Source: Sandaracinaceae bacterium
GTDB taxonomy: Bacteria > Myxococcota_A > Polyangia > Polyangiales > JADJQN01
DNA length: 64,000 nt
Assembly: GCA_016712745.1 (NCBI GenBank)
Contig: JADJQN010000003.1
Location: forward strand, 1,683,501-1,747,500
Direction of reading: 5' to 3'
The notes below the pieces were generated by a model, which saw nothing but the letters and a program-made list of their open reading frames with translations, had not been told where the DNA came from and searched no databases. Both the position numbers and the translations under genes were made by a program. The number at the start of each line of letters is the position of its first letter. Position 1 is the first letter of the stretch. Shown here piece by piece: positions 44,662-55,806 of this stretch.

Positions 44662-45782
44662 GCTCGAACATTCCTCTTTTGGATCTAAACGCGCAGAACG
44701 ATCCGCTTTTGCCGGAGTTGCGCGCCGCATTTGATTGCGTCGCCACAAGCTGCCATTTCATCCTCGGCCCGGAAGTCGACGCGTTCGAAAAGGAGTGCGC
44801 CAAGTACATTGGTTCCAAGCACGCCGTTGGTGTCTCGAGCGGCACCGATGCACTTCTCCTTTGCATGATGGCTCTTGGGATCGGCCCAGGCGATGAAGTC
44901 ATAACATCGCCATTTTCGTTTTTTGCGACCGCGGGCTGCATCGCTCGCGTCGGGGCAACGCCCGTCTTTGTCGACATCGATCCTGTGACCTACAACCTGG
45001 ATCCGAAGCTCGTCGATCGCGCCGTCACGACGAAGACCAAAGCCATCATGCCCGTGCACCTCTTTGGTCAATCGGCGAACATGGGCGCGTTGTGTGAGTT
45101 GCCCAGCACACGTCGCATTCCGATGGTCGAAGATGCGGCGCAAGCCATTGGCGCCGTGAGTCGCGTTGGCAACGTCGGCACCATCGGCACCTTCGGTTGC
45201 TTCTCCTTCTTCCCGTCCAAGAATCTCGGCGCCTTCGATGACGCGGGCCTGGTGACCACCAACGACGATGCACTTGCTGAAAAGCTCCGCGTGATGCGTG
45301 CGCACGGATCGAAGCCCAAATACTTCCACGCCATGATCGGCGGCAACTTCCGCATCGACGCTCTGCAGGCGGCGATCTTACGCGTAAAGCTTCCGCACCT
45401 GGACTCATGGACGAAAGCCCGCGAGAAGAACGCCGCTCTCTACAACGAGCTCTTTGCCAAAGCAGGGTTACCAAGCGAGAAGCTCGGCTTGCCGAAGAAG
45501 GTCGAAACGCGTCACGTCTACAATCAGTACGTGATTCGCACCAAGCGCCGGGACGACTTGCGCAAGCATCTCACCGCGGCCGGTATCGGCACGGAAATCT
45601 ACTATCCGAAGTGCTTGCACTTGCAGGAGTGCTTCGCGAGCCTCGGTTACAAGGACGGCTCCTTGCCGCACGCGGAAGCCGCAGCCCAAGAAGTCTTGGC
45701 GCTTCCGATCTTCGCGGAGCTCGGCGAGGCGCGCATCGGGCGCGTCGTCGACGAGGTGAGTGCCTTTCTAAAGGCGAGCTGA
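44658..45782 (+). CDS. DegT/DnrJ/EryC1/StrS PLP aminotransferase, WbpE-like
   Basis: The 374-residue aminotransferase has VGVSSGTDALLLCMMALGIG, PVFVDIDPVTYNLDP, EDAAQAIGA and the catalytic Lys in FFPSKNLGAFDDAG. In the WbpB-D-E set it aminates the 3-keto sugar nucleotide. The step order differs among organisms, and the donor is usually glutamate. A UDP-GlcNAc 6-dehydrogenase (WbpA) is not in the window. Confidence 0.88.
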   Translation: MSSNIPLLDLNAQNDPLLPELRAAFDCVATSCHFILGPEVDAFEKECAKYIGSKHAVGVSSGTDALLLCMMALGIGPGDEVITSPFSFFATAGCIARVGATPVFVDIDPVTYNLDPKLVDRAVTTKTKAIMPVHLFGQSANMGALCELPSTRRIPMVEDAAQAIGAVSRVGNVGTIGTFGCFSFFPSKNLGAFDDAGLVTTNDDALAEKLRVMRAHGSKPKYFHAMIGGNFRIDALQAAILRVKLPHLDSWTKAREKNAALYNELFAKAGLPSEKLGLPKKVETRHVYNQYVIRTKRRDDLRKHLTAAGIGTEIYYPKCLHLQECFASLGYKDGSLPHAEAAAQEVLALPIFAELGEARIGRVVDEVSAFLKAS

Positions 45783-45785
45783 AGT

Positions 45786-46169
45786 CTACAGAAGTTTCGT
45801 CAGGCGCTTGGCGCGTGCGTCGGTCGCTTCGCGAATCTTCTGAGCGTCCTCGGCCTCGAGACGCAGCTTCTTGATAAGTGCATCGATGACTGCAGTCTCA
45901 GCCGACGTCTGCTGACCGTCAGCGTAGGTCACGAGAATCGCATGCTGCAGAAGCTGGCGTCGGTCGTCGATCGAAAGCTCAGTGAGCGGCACATCGTCAA
46001 GAGTGCGCTTCGTCTTCGCGAAGGCACGAATGGTCTCCGCGTCCTTGCCTGCGATTTCATAGACAGCAAGCAGTCCGTCGATGATGTCGCTTTCCTCGCC
46101 GTGCAACTGACCGTCAGCCCAGGCTACAGCGACCAACGACTTCAACATGGCTTCTTGGTAATCCTGCAT
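45786..46169 (-). CDS. TerB-like family protein
   Basis: ATG at 46169 follows GGAGG. The 127-residue, all-helical protein contains two halves resembling TerB/DUF533 (KSLVAVAWADGQLHGEESDI; QHAILVTYADGQQTSAETAV), each with the A-D-G pattern typical of the tellurite-resistance TerB fold. It is cytoplasmic and alone; a Ter operon is not present. The family's function is uncertain. Confidence 0.75.
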   Translation of the reverse strand: MQDYQEAMLKSLVAVAWADGQLHGEESDIIDGLLAVYEIAGKDAETIRAFAKTKRTLDDVPLTELSIDDRRQLLQHAILVTYADGQQTSAETAVIDALIKKLRLEAEDAQKIREATDARAKRLTKLL

Positions 46170-46276
46170 CGCGCCCTCCACGAGGACGGCAGCATATCAC
46201 GCGACCAAAGACGGCGCGCGTCATCGCAATCGCACGCATTCGAGCGAAAAGGGCTTTGTAGTGGCACTCTAGGTGC

Positions 46277-49200
46277 ATGTCTCGGATCGTCTTCTTCACG
46301 CTCTCATCGTTGCTGGCGCTCAGTGCCTGCAGCAGCCCCACGGTCCGGCTTGAGGTGCGCGTAGTAACTGGGCTTGTGCCGGGTCCGGAATTTCGTTCGG
46401 TGCAGACCGACGTGTTCGCCAGCACGCACGCCGCGGCAGCGTATGCCTCGAGCGAGGCCCTTGCTCGGTTTGGTGACGACTACGCGCGTGGCCGAGAGGT
46501 TTCTGCGTTTGATCTGCCCGCGGGCGATTACCGCGTGCGTGTGAGACTCGTGCGTCCGAACGGAACGCTGCTCGTTGAACGCACCGTCGTGCTGAATTTC
46601 GCTGGCGACACGATCCTTCCGGTGCATATCACACGCGATTGTGTCGGGGTCGTGTGTCCATCGCCCGGCGGCTCGGCCGAGCTCACCACCTGTCTCGCAG
46701 GACGTTGTGTCGACCCGGCGTGTTCCGTGCAGCGGCCTGAGCTCTGCCCGCAAGTTACGTTTTGCCACGACGCTGCGCAGTGCACGACTCCTGCTTCCTG
46801 CGCGACCGTCCTTTGCGACGAGGGGGTCTGCACGCCGAGCCCGGTCCCCGCCGCATGCGGCGTGGATGAGTGGTGCAATCCGGATACCGGAGCTGGTTGC
46901 GTACCGACGGAGCCTATCGTTGACCGTCCGGGCGTCGCGTGCGGAACCATTTGCACAGACCCTTCGCGCCCGTGCGAGTTTGGCTACTGGAATTGCTCGG
47001 GTGACGCAGATCCGTTCTGCGATCCGTTGTTGAATCGCCCCGTCGGATTCGTGTGTGGCGATGGTCTCGCGTGCGACGCGCAGGCTACGTGCGTTGGCGA
47101 GGCGCCGCCTCAGCCCGGAATCGCAGTCACGCCAACAGCTGGCCTTGTCACCACGGAAGGCGGAGACACAGCGACTTTCTCTGTCGCGCTACAAACCGAG
47201 CCGAGCGCCACCGTCTTCTTGATTCTCTCGAGCAGCAGCGTAAACGAGGCCACCGTTTCTCCTGGCTCGCTCGCCTTCTCGACGAGCAACTGGAATGTCG
47301 CGCAGGTGGTCACGGTGACTGGCGTCGATGACGCCGTCACGGACGGCAATCAACCGTTCACGATCGTCACCAACGCGCTTGTCAGCACCGACGCGGACTA
47401 TGGCGGACTCGAGGTGCCTGACGTGACGGGGCTCAACGTCGACGATGAAAGTCCAGGCGTGCTTATCACGCCGACGAGCGGTCTGGTCACGAGCGAAGAC
47501 GGCGGCACCGACACCTTCTCCGTACTGTTGCAAGCACGTCCGACAGCTGACGTGAGCTTCACGCTGAGCAGCAGCGACACGAACGAAGGCACCGTGTCGC
47601 CCGCACTGCTCACATTCACCACATCCAACTGGAGCGTGCCGCAAACGGTAACCGTCAGTGGCGTGGACGACGCGGATCTGGATGATGCGCAGCCTTACAC
47701 CATCGTTACATCACCCGCGACGAGCACGGACGTCCGCTATGGAGGCCTCGCAATTTCCGATGTCGACGTTGCAAACATCGACAACGACATTGCTTCGGTC
47801 GTGGTGACGCCGACGTCCGGCTTGGTCACGCAGGAGTTCGGCACCACGGCTGCGTTCACGGTTGTTCTCGATTCGCCTCCGACCGCTAACGCGACTGTCT
47901 CGTTCGCGAGCTCCAACGAAGCAGAGGCGACAGTAAGTCCATCAAGCATCGTATTCACGGCGATGAACTGGAGCACACCGCGCACTGTGACGGTCACCGG
48001 TGTAGACGACGCGCTGCTCGATGGGGATCAAACGCTCGTCATTGTCACCAGCGACGTTGTCAGCGCCGACGATCACTTCGACGGGCTCAACGTCGCCGAT
48101 GTCGAAGTTACTAACGAAGACGACGACACTCCCGGCGTAACCGTTACACCGACGACTGGCTTGGCCACCAATGAAGCTGGGGCGACCGCAACCTTCAGCG
48201 TCGTACTCGAGTCACACATCGATTCGACCGTGACGATTGCGCTGTCGAGCAGCAACACAAGCGAGGGCACGGTGAGTCCCTCCGGCCTTACGTTCACGCC
48301 GTTGAACTGGCACGTGCCGCAGATCGTAACCGTCACCGGCATCCCTGATCACATTCTCGACGGCCACACCCCTTACAGCATTATCACGGGTGCCGCAGTG
48401 AGCGCCGTCGCCGAGTACAGCGGCCTTGCCGTGGACGATGTGCAACTCGCCAATCGCTCCCTCGCCGATCCGCCGACCTACATCAAAGGGCCACAATCCG
48501 TTGCGATGGACTATTACGGCGCCAGCGTAGAATTGTCGGACGACGGTAACACGCTCGTGGTGTCAGCCTTGGGCGAGTCTAGTAGTTCAACTGGTATTGG
48601 CGGTAGCGACGTGGACAGCGCAGCGCCGCAGAGCGGTGCGGTTTACGTTTACGCACGAAGCGGTACTTCGTGGGTGCTGCAGGCGTACATAAAATCGTCC
48701 AATTCCCAGGCGGGTGACAGCTTTGGTGCGCGCGGCGCCGTCGACATCTCCGCGGACGGTAACGTGCTCGCGGTCGGCGCTCCGGGCGAAGATAGCAACG
48801 CCGTCGGCGTAGGCGGCGACCAGACCAACAACGGCGCCGGATCGAGTGGAGCAGCCTACGTGTTTACACGCAGCGGTTCGACGTGGAGTCAGCAGGCATA
48901 TATCAAAGCTTCGAACACACGCGTCAATCACAGCTTTGGAGTTGTTGCGTTGTCCGCCGACGGCTTGACCCTTGCCGTCGGCGCGGGTGGCGAAGGAAGC
49001 AACGCGACAGGCATTGGCGGCGACCAACTCAACAATTCAGCCCTAAACTCTGGCGCGGTTTACGTTTTTACGCGCAGCGGATCGGTGTGGACTCAGCAGC
49101 AGTACATCAAAGCTTCCAACACGCGCGAATCACTTGGATTCGGCGCATCACTCTGCTTGTCTTCCGACGGCAACACGTTGGTCGCCGCGACCGTGCTGGA

Positions 49201-49912
49201 CTCAAGCAGCGCCACCGGCATTGACGGAAACCCGTTCGACACCGGAGCTCCGTACTCCGGTGCGGTCTTCGTCTTCGTGCGCGTGGGTACGACGTGGTCG
49301 CAGCAAGCGTATGTGAAAGCCTCGAACACCCGGGCGACGACTTGGTTTGGCTACAGCACCGCGCTGTCGTCCGATGGCAATACGTTAGCGGTCGGATCGA
49401 TCGACGAAGCAAGCGCCTCGCCGGGCATCAACGGAAATCAGATGGACGCTTCTGCGCCCGGCGCCGGGGCAGTCTACGTGTTTACGAGAGCAGGCACAGT
49501 CTGGAGCCAGCAAGCCTACGTAAAGTCTTCGTTCCCGATCCCTGCATACTACTTCGGCTATTCCATTGATCTCTCGAGCAATGGCAACGCGTTGGTCGTT
49601 AGCTCGCCCGGCTCCAATGGATCGGAGCCTGGCTTCGTACAAAGCGAAGGGCCCGGTAGTACGTCTGCGTCAGGCTCGGCCTTTCTCTTCCGTCGCTCTG
49701 GCACGGTGTGGACGCAAATCACTGTGATCAAAGCGTCCGACCCTTCGATGGGTGATTTGTTCGGAACCACGGCGGCCATTTCTGGCGACGGCAATCTCAT
49801 CGTCGCTGGCGCCGATCAAGAAGACAGCGCGGGCACGGGCATCGGCGGTGCGATGGGCGGATCGGCTGAGGAAGATTCAGGTGCCGTCTACTCGTACGTA
49901 GAACCACCTTGA
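46277..49912 (+). CDS. Large lipoprotein: four Calx-beta-like repeats and FG-GAP beta-propeller
   Basis: The 1211-residue protein has lipobox LSAC (Cys18), then a Cys-rich segment (residues about 130-275). Four Calx-beta-like repeats follow at intervals of about 113 residues, beginning near 279, 393, 506 and 619 (VTPTSGLVT...SSDTNEGTVSP...SNWSVPQTVTVSGV...YTIVTSP). The C-terminal 480 residues are FG-GAP/integrin-alpha-like blades (ELSDDGNTLVVSALGES, LSSDGNTLAVGSIDEA; about seven). Such proteins are surface-exposed adhesins or calcium-binding; function inferred only. Confidence 0.9.
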   Translation: MSRIVFFTLSSLLALSACSSPTVRLEVRVVTGLVPGPEFRSVQTDVFASTHAAAAYASSEALARFGDDYARGREVSAFDLPAGDYRVRVRLVRPNGTLLVERTVVLNFAGDTILPVHITRDCVGVVCPSPGGSAELTTCLAGRCVDPACSVQRPELCPQVTFCHDAAQCTTPASCATVLCDEGVCTPSPVPAACGVDEWCNPDTGAGCVPTEPIVDRPGVACGTICTDPSRPCEFGYWNCSGDADPFCDPLLNRPVGFVCGDGLACDAQATCVGEAPPQPGIAVTPTAGLVTTEGGDTATFSVALQTEPSATVFLILSSSSVNEATVSPGSLAFSTSNWNVAQVVTVTGVDDAVTDGNQPFTIVTNALVSTDADYGGLEVPDVTGLNVDDESPGVLITPTSGLVTSEDGGTDTFSVLLQARPTADVSFTLSSSDTNEGTVSPALLTFTTSNWSVPQTVTVSGVDDADLDDAQPYTIVTSPATSTDVRYGGLAISDVDVANIDNDIASVVVTPTSGLVTQEFGTTAAFTVVLDSPPTANATVSFASSNEAEATVSPSSIVFTAMNWSTPRTVTVTGVDDALLDGDQTLVIVTSDVVSADDHFDGLNVADVEVTNEDDDTPGVTVTPTTGLATNEAGATATFSVVLESHIDSTVTIALSSSNTSEGTVSPSGLTFTPLNWHVPQIVTVTGIPDHILDGHTPYSIITGAAVSAVAEYSGLAVDDVQLANRSLADPPTYIKGPQSVAMDYYGASVELSDDGNTLVVSALGESSSSTGIGGSDVDSAAPQSGAVYVYARSGTSWVLQAYIKSSNSQAGDSFGARGAVDISADGNVLAVGAPGEDSNAVGVGGDQTNNGAGSSGAAYVFTRSGSTWSQQAYIKASNTRVNHSFGVVALSADGLTLAVGAGGEGSNATGIGGDQLNNSALNSGAVYVFTRSGSVWTQQQYIKASNTRESLGFGASLCLSSDGNTLVAATVLDSSSATGIDGNPFDTGAPYSGAVFVFVRVGTTWSQQAYVKASNTRATTWFGYSTALSSDGNTLAVGSIDEASASPGINGNQMDASAPGAGAVYVFTRAGTVWSQQAYVKSSFPIPAYYFGYSIDLSSNGNALVVSSPGSNGSEPGFVQSEGPGSTSASGSAFLFRRSGTVWTQITVIKASDPSMGDLFGTTAAISGDGNLIVAGADQEDSAGTGIGGAMGGSAEEDSGAVYSYVEPP

Positions 49913-49915
49913 GTT

Positions 49916-50527
49916 TTAGCCGCAGATCGCCATGCCATCGCACCAGTTGGCGTTGAACTGTCCCGCGGACACGCTACCGTCAGACCACGTTACGTTGTAC
50001 GTGCCAACTGCTCCTTCTCCGCCGGTGTACGACGTGAACGAGAGGGTCCACGTCTCGGTTGATTCGCAGGGGCCACCGGCTCCGCGGCAACGATTGGCCG
50101 TTCCGCTTGAGCTTGCCTCGGTCGAGTTGATCACAGTTCCCGCAACCGGCGGAACGGTCGCACCCGACAGGTCGTGCACGTAGAAAGTGAGCGCCTCGAG
50201 TGATGCATCCACCGTGCATGCCGGCACAGATGAATTGAAGAGCGCTAGCTCGAACGCGGGTCCATCAGCCGGACCGCACGAACGGCGCACATAAGATTGC
50301 ACGAACGCTTCCCCGGCATCATCGACCGCTCCTGCATCTGCGATGGCCATATCGAGGGGCAACGTGGAATCGAGCGCCAGCGGCATATCGAGTGCCACGA
50401 AGGCGTCGATGCTCGACGCGCCATCAACCCCGGCGTCCTGGCCAGGCGACGAAGGCGTGTCCGAACATGCTGCGAGCGCGCAGATCAAAGAGCAGAACGA
50501 CACAAAGTGAAGGCGATGGAAAGTCAT
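49916..50527 (-). CDS. Lipoprotein of unknown fold
   Basis: The 203-residue protein has a signal peptide with lipobox LAAC (about Cys21), an Asp/Ala/Ser-rich linker and an unrecognised C-terminal domain with four to five cysteines (RRCRGAGGPCESTETWT... SNANWCDGMAIC). Its 3' end is only three bases from the stop of the convergent large lipoprotein gene. Confidence 0.65.
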   Translation of the reverse strand: MTFHRLHFVSFCSLICALAACSDTPSSPGQDAGVDGASSIDAFVALDMPLALDSTLPLDMAIADAGAVDDAGEAFVQSYVRRSCGPADGPAFELALFNSSVPACTVDASLEALTFYVHDLSGATVPPVAGTVINSTEASSSGTANRCRGAGGPCESTETWTLSFTSYTGGEGAVGTYNVTWSDGSVSAGQFNANWCDGMAICG

Positions 50528-50656
50528 GGCCCAAGGATGGCGTGCTTTGCGCCGCGTGCAAATTGGATGAGCAACAAGCAGCGGCCGCGCTTTCCAAGGG
50601 CCTAAGAAACGGCAAAGTTTGGCCAGGTGACTTCTTCACCAACGCGGGGCGCTGAC

Positions 50657-51712
50657 TTAGTGCTTACGTCCGCGCGGGCGACGCGATGAACCGATACGTG
50701 CGTGCGAAACTTCAACGCGCACGTCGGGCTGTTCCGTTTGCACGTAGCTGCCAATCCACACGTGGTACATGCCTGGCGGCGCGGTCGGGTAGGTGAGCGC
50801 GGGACGATTGCCGTCCGTATCGTCATTGCAGCGCCATTCTCCATCGGGACCAATCACGACGAGTGTCGTGTCTTGATTGCTCTCCGCCTCGGCAACGGAA
50901 ATGCGGAACTGACTCTCGGCCGCTGCCAACGTGAAGTTGAGGTCCGGGCGAAGAGCAATCCATCCAGGACACAGACTCCCCGGATTCGATGTGCGCGCTT
51001 GAATGCTTCCTCCAGCCACAGCTTCGACGCGCACAGGATTTGGCGAGAAGTGCTCGCGCAGCTCGTAAGCGCCGGCTCCTGGAATGCCGTTCACTTCTAG
51101 TTGCTGCATCTCGCCGCCGGGGATACGCGTGCGGGATGCGGTAACGGTCAGCGAGCCGTGGACCTGCGTGCCCGCGCTATAGCTGCCGACCCACACGTTG
51201 TAGAGGCCGGGCGGCGCGTTTTCGAAATCGAGACCTGGGTTGGTCTGATACGTGTCGTCGGCGCACGCCCACGTGCCATTGGGACGATTGATGATGAGCG
51301 TCGTGTCACCCGCCTGGGCTTCCATGAAGATGCGCAAGAAAGGCATCGCCGACGTTACACGCAGGTTGAAGTCTGGGCGTGCGGTCACAAAGCCCGTGCA
51401 CGGACCGATGTTCGCTTCACGCACTTGAAACGGTCCGCCGGAGTTCACTTCGACCGTGAGCGGGTCGGGTGCGAATGTCGCCGCGATGACGCGTTCGCCA
51501 AAGTTGGGCGCGCCGGTCACGTTGAGCGTTGCGGGCCCTGCGGCTTGGGGCTTGGGCGGAAGAACAGGCACGGGCGGCGCAGTTGAAGCCGGCGGCGGTG
51601 CTGTCGGCGCCGGTGGGGGATTGAGGAGCTCTTTGATGCGCTGGCATCCCGACATAAGAACGCCAAAAACCGAAAGGGCGAGTATCAACCGTTGAAGAGT
51701 GCGCTTGTCCAT
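50657..51712 (-). CDS. Lipoprotein with two PPC-like domains
   Basis: The 351-residue protein has a signal peptide with lipobox MSGC (about Cys22), a Pro/Ala linker and two similar domains, each ending in a characteristic 'PPGxYxVWxGSY' strand (residues about 175 and 330). Each has an 'ALRPDLNFTL...QFRISV' type segment, consistent with tandem PPC-type beta-sandwich modules. An ATG three codons upstream (51721) is possible. It is divergent from the GH5-like gene. Confidence 0.7.
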   Translation of the reverse strand: MDKRTLQRLILALSVFGVLMSGCQRIKELLNPPPAPTAPPPASTAPPVPVLPPKPQAAGPATLNVTGAPNFGERVIAATFAPDPLTVEVNSGGPFQVREANIGPCTGFVTARPDFNLRVTSAMPFLRIFMEAQAGDTTLIINRPNGTWACADDTYQTNPGLDFENAPPGLYNVWVGSYSAGTQVHGSLTVTASRTRIPGGEMQQLEVNGIPGAGAYELREHFSPNPVRVEAVAGGSIQARTSNPGSLCPGWIALRPDLNFTLAAAESQFRISVAEAESNQDTTLVVIGPDGEWRCNDDTDGNRPALTYPTAPPGMYHVWIGSYVQTEQPDVRVEVSHARIGSSRRPRGRKH

Positions 51713-51742
51713 CGTGGCCATCCGGTTTCTAGTACACAATCA

Positions 51743-52930
51743 GTGAATCTCACCCCAATTAAGTGTCTGTGTATTGGGATCATTTGCGCAAGCTATTGCC
51801 TAAGCGCGTGCGCTTCGCCAGACGTTCCGTTCGTTTCGGGGCAGTATTGTGAAGTGCCACGCATGACCAACAACGCTCTTGTGTCCGTCGATTCGAACGG
51901 CCAGTTCGTCCAAAACGGCGAAACGTTCGTTCCCCAAGGCGTGTGCAGCTATCCCCTGCTCGAGCTTGCTGGCCGCAACGAGATGCAATCGGTGCACGAC
52001 ATCTTCCGCCAGGCGAGCGACCTCGGCCGACCGGTCGTACGTACCAACGCCTTCTTCGATGGGGGCGAGAGTGTTGCGCGTATCCGCAACGACGATGGGT
52101 CGCTGCGAGAGGAAGGTTTACAAGGCCTCGACCGTTTGCTCGCTGCGGCAGCGGAAGACGGCGTCTCGCTCATCCTGTCTCTGACGAACAACTGGCACGA
52201 CTATGGAGGCGCCGAAGCCATCTTGCGAGCGGTTGCACCGGGTGAGTCACTCCCGAAGGATGCGTTTTGGACGGATAGCCGAGCGGTAGCCATGCAACGG
52301 GCTTACATCGACACGCTCGTTATGCGCACCAACACGGTCAACGGGCGCGCATACAAAAGTGATCCGACGGTGTTCGCGTGGGAGCTTGCCAACGAAGCTC
52401 GTTGTGACGACAGCTCGCTTTGCGCACCAGACACGCTCGTCGTGTGGGCTCGCACGATGGCGACGCAGGTGCGAGCGGCGGGCGCCGCGCAACTCGTCGC
52501 GTGGGGCGGCATTGGCTATCTCGGTGAGCACGGCGAAGATCTGGAAGCACTTGCCTCTGATGGCGCGGTCGACGTGCTTACAGTGCACATGTATCCCATG
52601 GCGCGCCTCGACACCGACTCCACGGCCGCTCGTATTTTGCGCTACGTGACCGGCGCGGGAGTTGGCGCAAGCCGTGTGCGGGACGCGGGGCGCCTCGCTC
52701 GTCGCTATGGAGCCGCAATGCTGATCGAAGAGTTCGGTTGGCGACCGCTTCTTGACGACCGCGACAACGAGCGTGCCCTCGTCGTTCGTGAATGGGTCGC
52801 TGCTGCGCAGGAAGAAGGCATCGGAACATTTCCTTGGATGATCGGTGAGCCGAATCGCCCGGATTACGACGGGTTTTTGATACGTCCGGACGAAGACGTT
52901 TTGACCGCAGCAGTTTTACGCTGCTTGTGA
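51743..52930 (+). CDS. GH5-like glycosidase lipoprotein (mannanase/cellulase type)
   Basis: The GTG at 51743 opens a signal peptide with lipobox LSAC; a TTG further upstream would lie in the divergent gene. The 395-residue protein has the GH5-type acid/base Glu in FAWELANEARC and the nucleophile Glu in LIEEFGW, with MYPMARL between. Closest match by motif is mannan endo-1,4-beta-mannosidase type. It should act extracellularly on beta-mannan or related glycans. Substrate inference is tentative. Confidence 0.75.
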   Translation: MNLTPIKCLCIGIICASYCLSACASPDVPFVSGQYCEVPRMTNNALVSVDSNGQFVQNGETFVPQGVCSYPLLELAGRNEMQSVHDIFRQASDLGRPVVRTNAFFDGGESVARIRNDDGSLREEGLQGLDRLLAAAAEDGVSLILSLTNNWHDYGGAEAILRAVAPGESLPKDAFWTDSRAVAMQRAYIDTLVMRTNTVNGRAYKSDPTVFAWELANEARCDDSSLCAPDTLVVWARTMATQVRAAGAAQLVAWGGIGYLGEHGEDLEALASDGAVDVLTVHMYPMARLDTDSTAARILRYVTGAGVGASRVRDAGRLARRYGAAMLIEEFGWRPLLDDRDNERALVVREWVAAAQEEGIGTFPWMIGEPNRPDYDGFLIRPDEDVLTAAVLRCL

Positions 52931-52969
52931 CTGGTCATGCACTAGGCCGGAGACTACATTCCGTCGGGC

Positions 52970-54415
<1,446 letters not shown>

Positions 54416-54418
54416 ACG

Positions 54419-55789
54419 ATGACGCGTAGAAACCTCGAATCTCTCATCGATCTCGGCGGACAAATCGTGGAGCGCGCGCGCAAAGCAGGCGCGGACATGG
54501 CCGAAGTCTCCGTTCGCGAAGGCGATCACCTCAGCGTCAAAGTGCGCAAAGGCGAAGCTGAGCTCGTTGAAGAAGCCGGCTCGCGCTCGGTGGGCTTGCG
54601 CGTCATGCGTGGCCAGCAGGTCGCAGTTACATACACGAGCGATCTTAGCGAAGCGGGCATCGCACGCTTTGTCGAAGATGCAATTGAGCTTGCCGCTCTC
54701 TCACAGCCCGATCCCTTCGCCGGCCCTCCCGACCCTTCGCTGCTTTCCAAGCGCAGCGAACATCGCGACCTCGACACCTACGACGAGACGATGAGCAAGA
54801 TCGGCGCCGGCGACGCAATCAAACTCGCCAAGGAAGGCGAAGACGCCGCGTTCGCCTACGACAAGCGCATCACGAACAGCGAAGGCGCTACGTTCACACG
54901 CGCAGCCGGTGCATCAGCGCTGGTCACGAGCGGAGGTTTTCAAGGCGTGGTTGATGGCACCTACGCGTCCCTCGTCGTGAGCCCAGTCGCCGATGACGCA
55001 GATGGCAAAAAGCGCTCCGGCCACCACTGGGCCGCGCGCCGCAAAATGCATGAGCTCGAATCGCCCAAGTCGGTGGGTGAAGAAGCAGCCCGACGCACAA
55101 TCGCCAAGCTCGGCGCGCAAAAAGTCGATACCCAAGAGGTCGCCGTCATCTTCGATCCCGACGCCGCGCGTTCCTTGCTCGGTCTGCTCGCCGGCTGCAT
55201 TAGCGGAGGCTCGATCTGGCGGCGTTCGAGCTATTTGCTCGACCGTGAGAATACGGAAGTTGCAAGCAAGCTTGTTACTGTCGTTGATGATCCGCTCTTG
55301 GTTGGCGCTCCGGGCTCGCGCAGCTTCGACGGCGAAGGCTTGCTCTCGCGCCGCAATGTTGTGGTCGAGAATGGCATCCTCAAGACCTATTTGATGGACA
55401 CCTACAGCGCAAAGAAGCTCAACAAAGCGAGCACTGCCAGCGCATCGCGCGGCTCGAGCGGCGGCGTCAGCATCGGCACGACCAACTTCGTTTTGCAGCC
55501 CGGAACGATGAGTCCCGAGGAGCTCTTGAAGAGTACGCCTCGCGCTCTTTACGTGACCGACATGATGGGCATGGGCTTCAACGCAGTCACGGGCGACTTC
55601 AGCCGTGGCGCCGCCGGCTATTGGGTCGAGAACGGCGAGAAGAAATTCCCCGTCAGCGAAGTCACCATCTCCCTGAACCTCGATCAAATCCTCAAGCGCA
55701 TCGATGCAGTCGCAAGCGATTTGGATATGCGCACCTCCGTGGCAAGCCCGACCATTCGCGTTAGCGCGATGACTCTCGCTGGCCGCTGA
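54419..55789 (+). CDS. Metalloprotease subunit TldE/PmbA
   Basis: The 456-residue protein is the TldE partner: it retains the fold (AEVSVREGDHLSVKVRKGEA, LGLLAGCISGGSIWRRSSYL, FVLQPGTMSPEELL) but lacks the HExxxH zinc motif, as usual for TldE. It immediately follows tldD (three-base gap), indicating a heterodimer. A flavin oxidoreductase gene follows after 17 bases. Confidence 0.9.
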   Translation: MTRRNLESLIDLGGQIVERARKAGADMAEVSVREGDHLSVKVRKGEAELVEEAGSRSVGLRVMRGQQVAVTYTSDLSEAGIARFVEDAIELAALSQPDPFAGPPDPSLLSKRSEHRDLDTYDETMSKIGAGDAIKLAKEGEDAAFAYDKRITNSEGATFTRAAGASALVTSGGFQGVVDGTYASLVVSPVADDADGKKRSGHHWAARRKMHELESPKSVGEEAARRTIAKLGAQKVDTQEVAVIFDPDAARSLLGLLAGCISGGSIWRRSSYLLDRENTEVASKLVTVVDDPLLVGAPGSRSFDGEGLLSRRNVVVENGILKTYLMDTYSAKKLNKASTASASRGSSGGVSIGTTNFVLQPGTMSPEELLKSTPRALYVTDMMGMGFNAVTGDFSRGAAGYWVENGEKKFPVSEVTISLNLDQILKRIDAVASDLDMRTSVASPTIRVSAMTLAGR

Positions 55790-55806
55790 AGGACGCCTCG
55801 CTGCTC

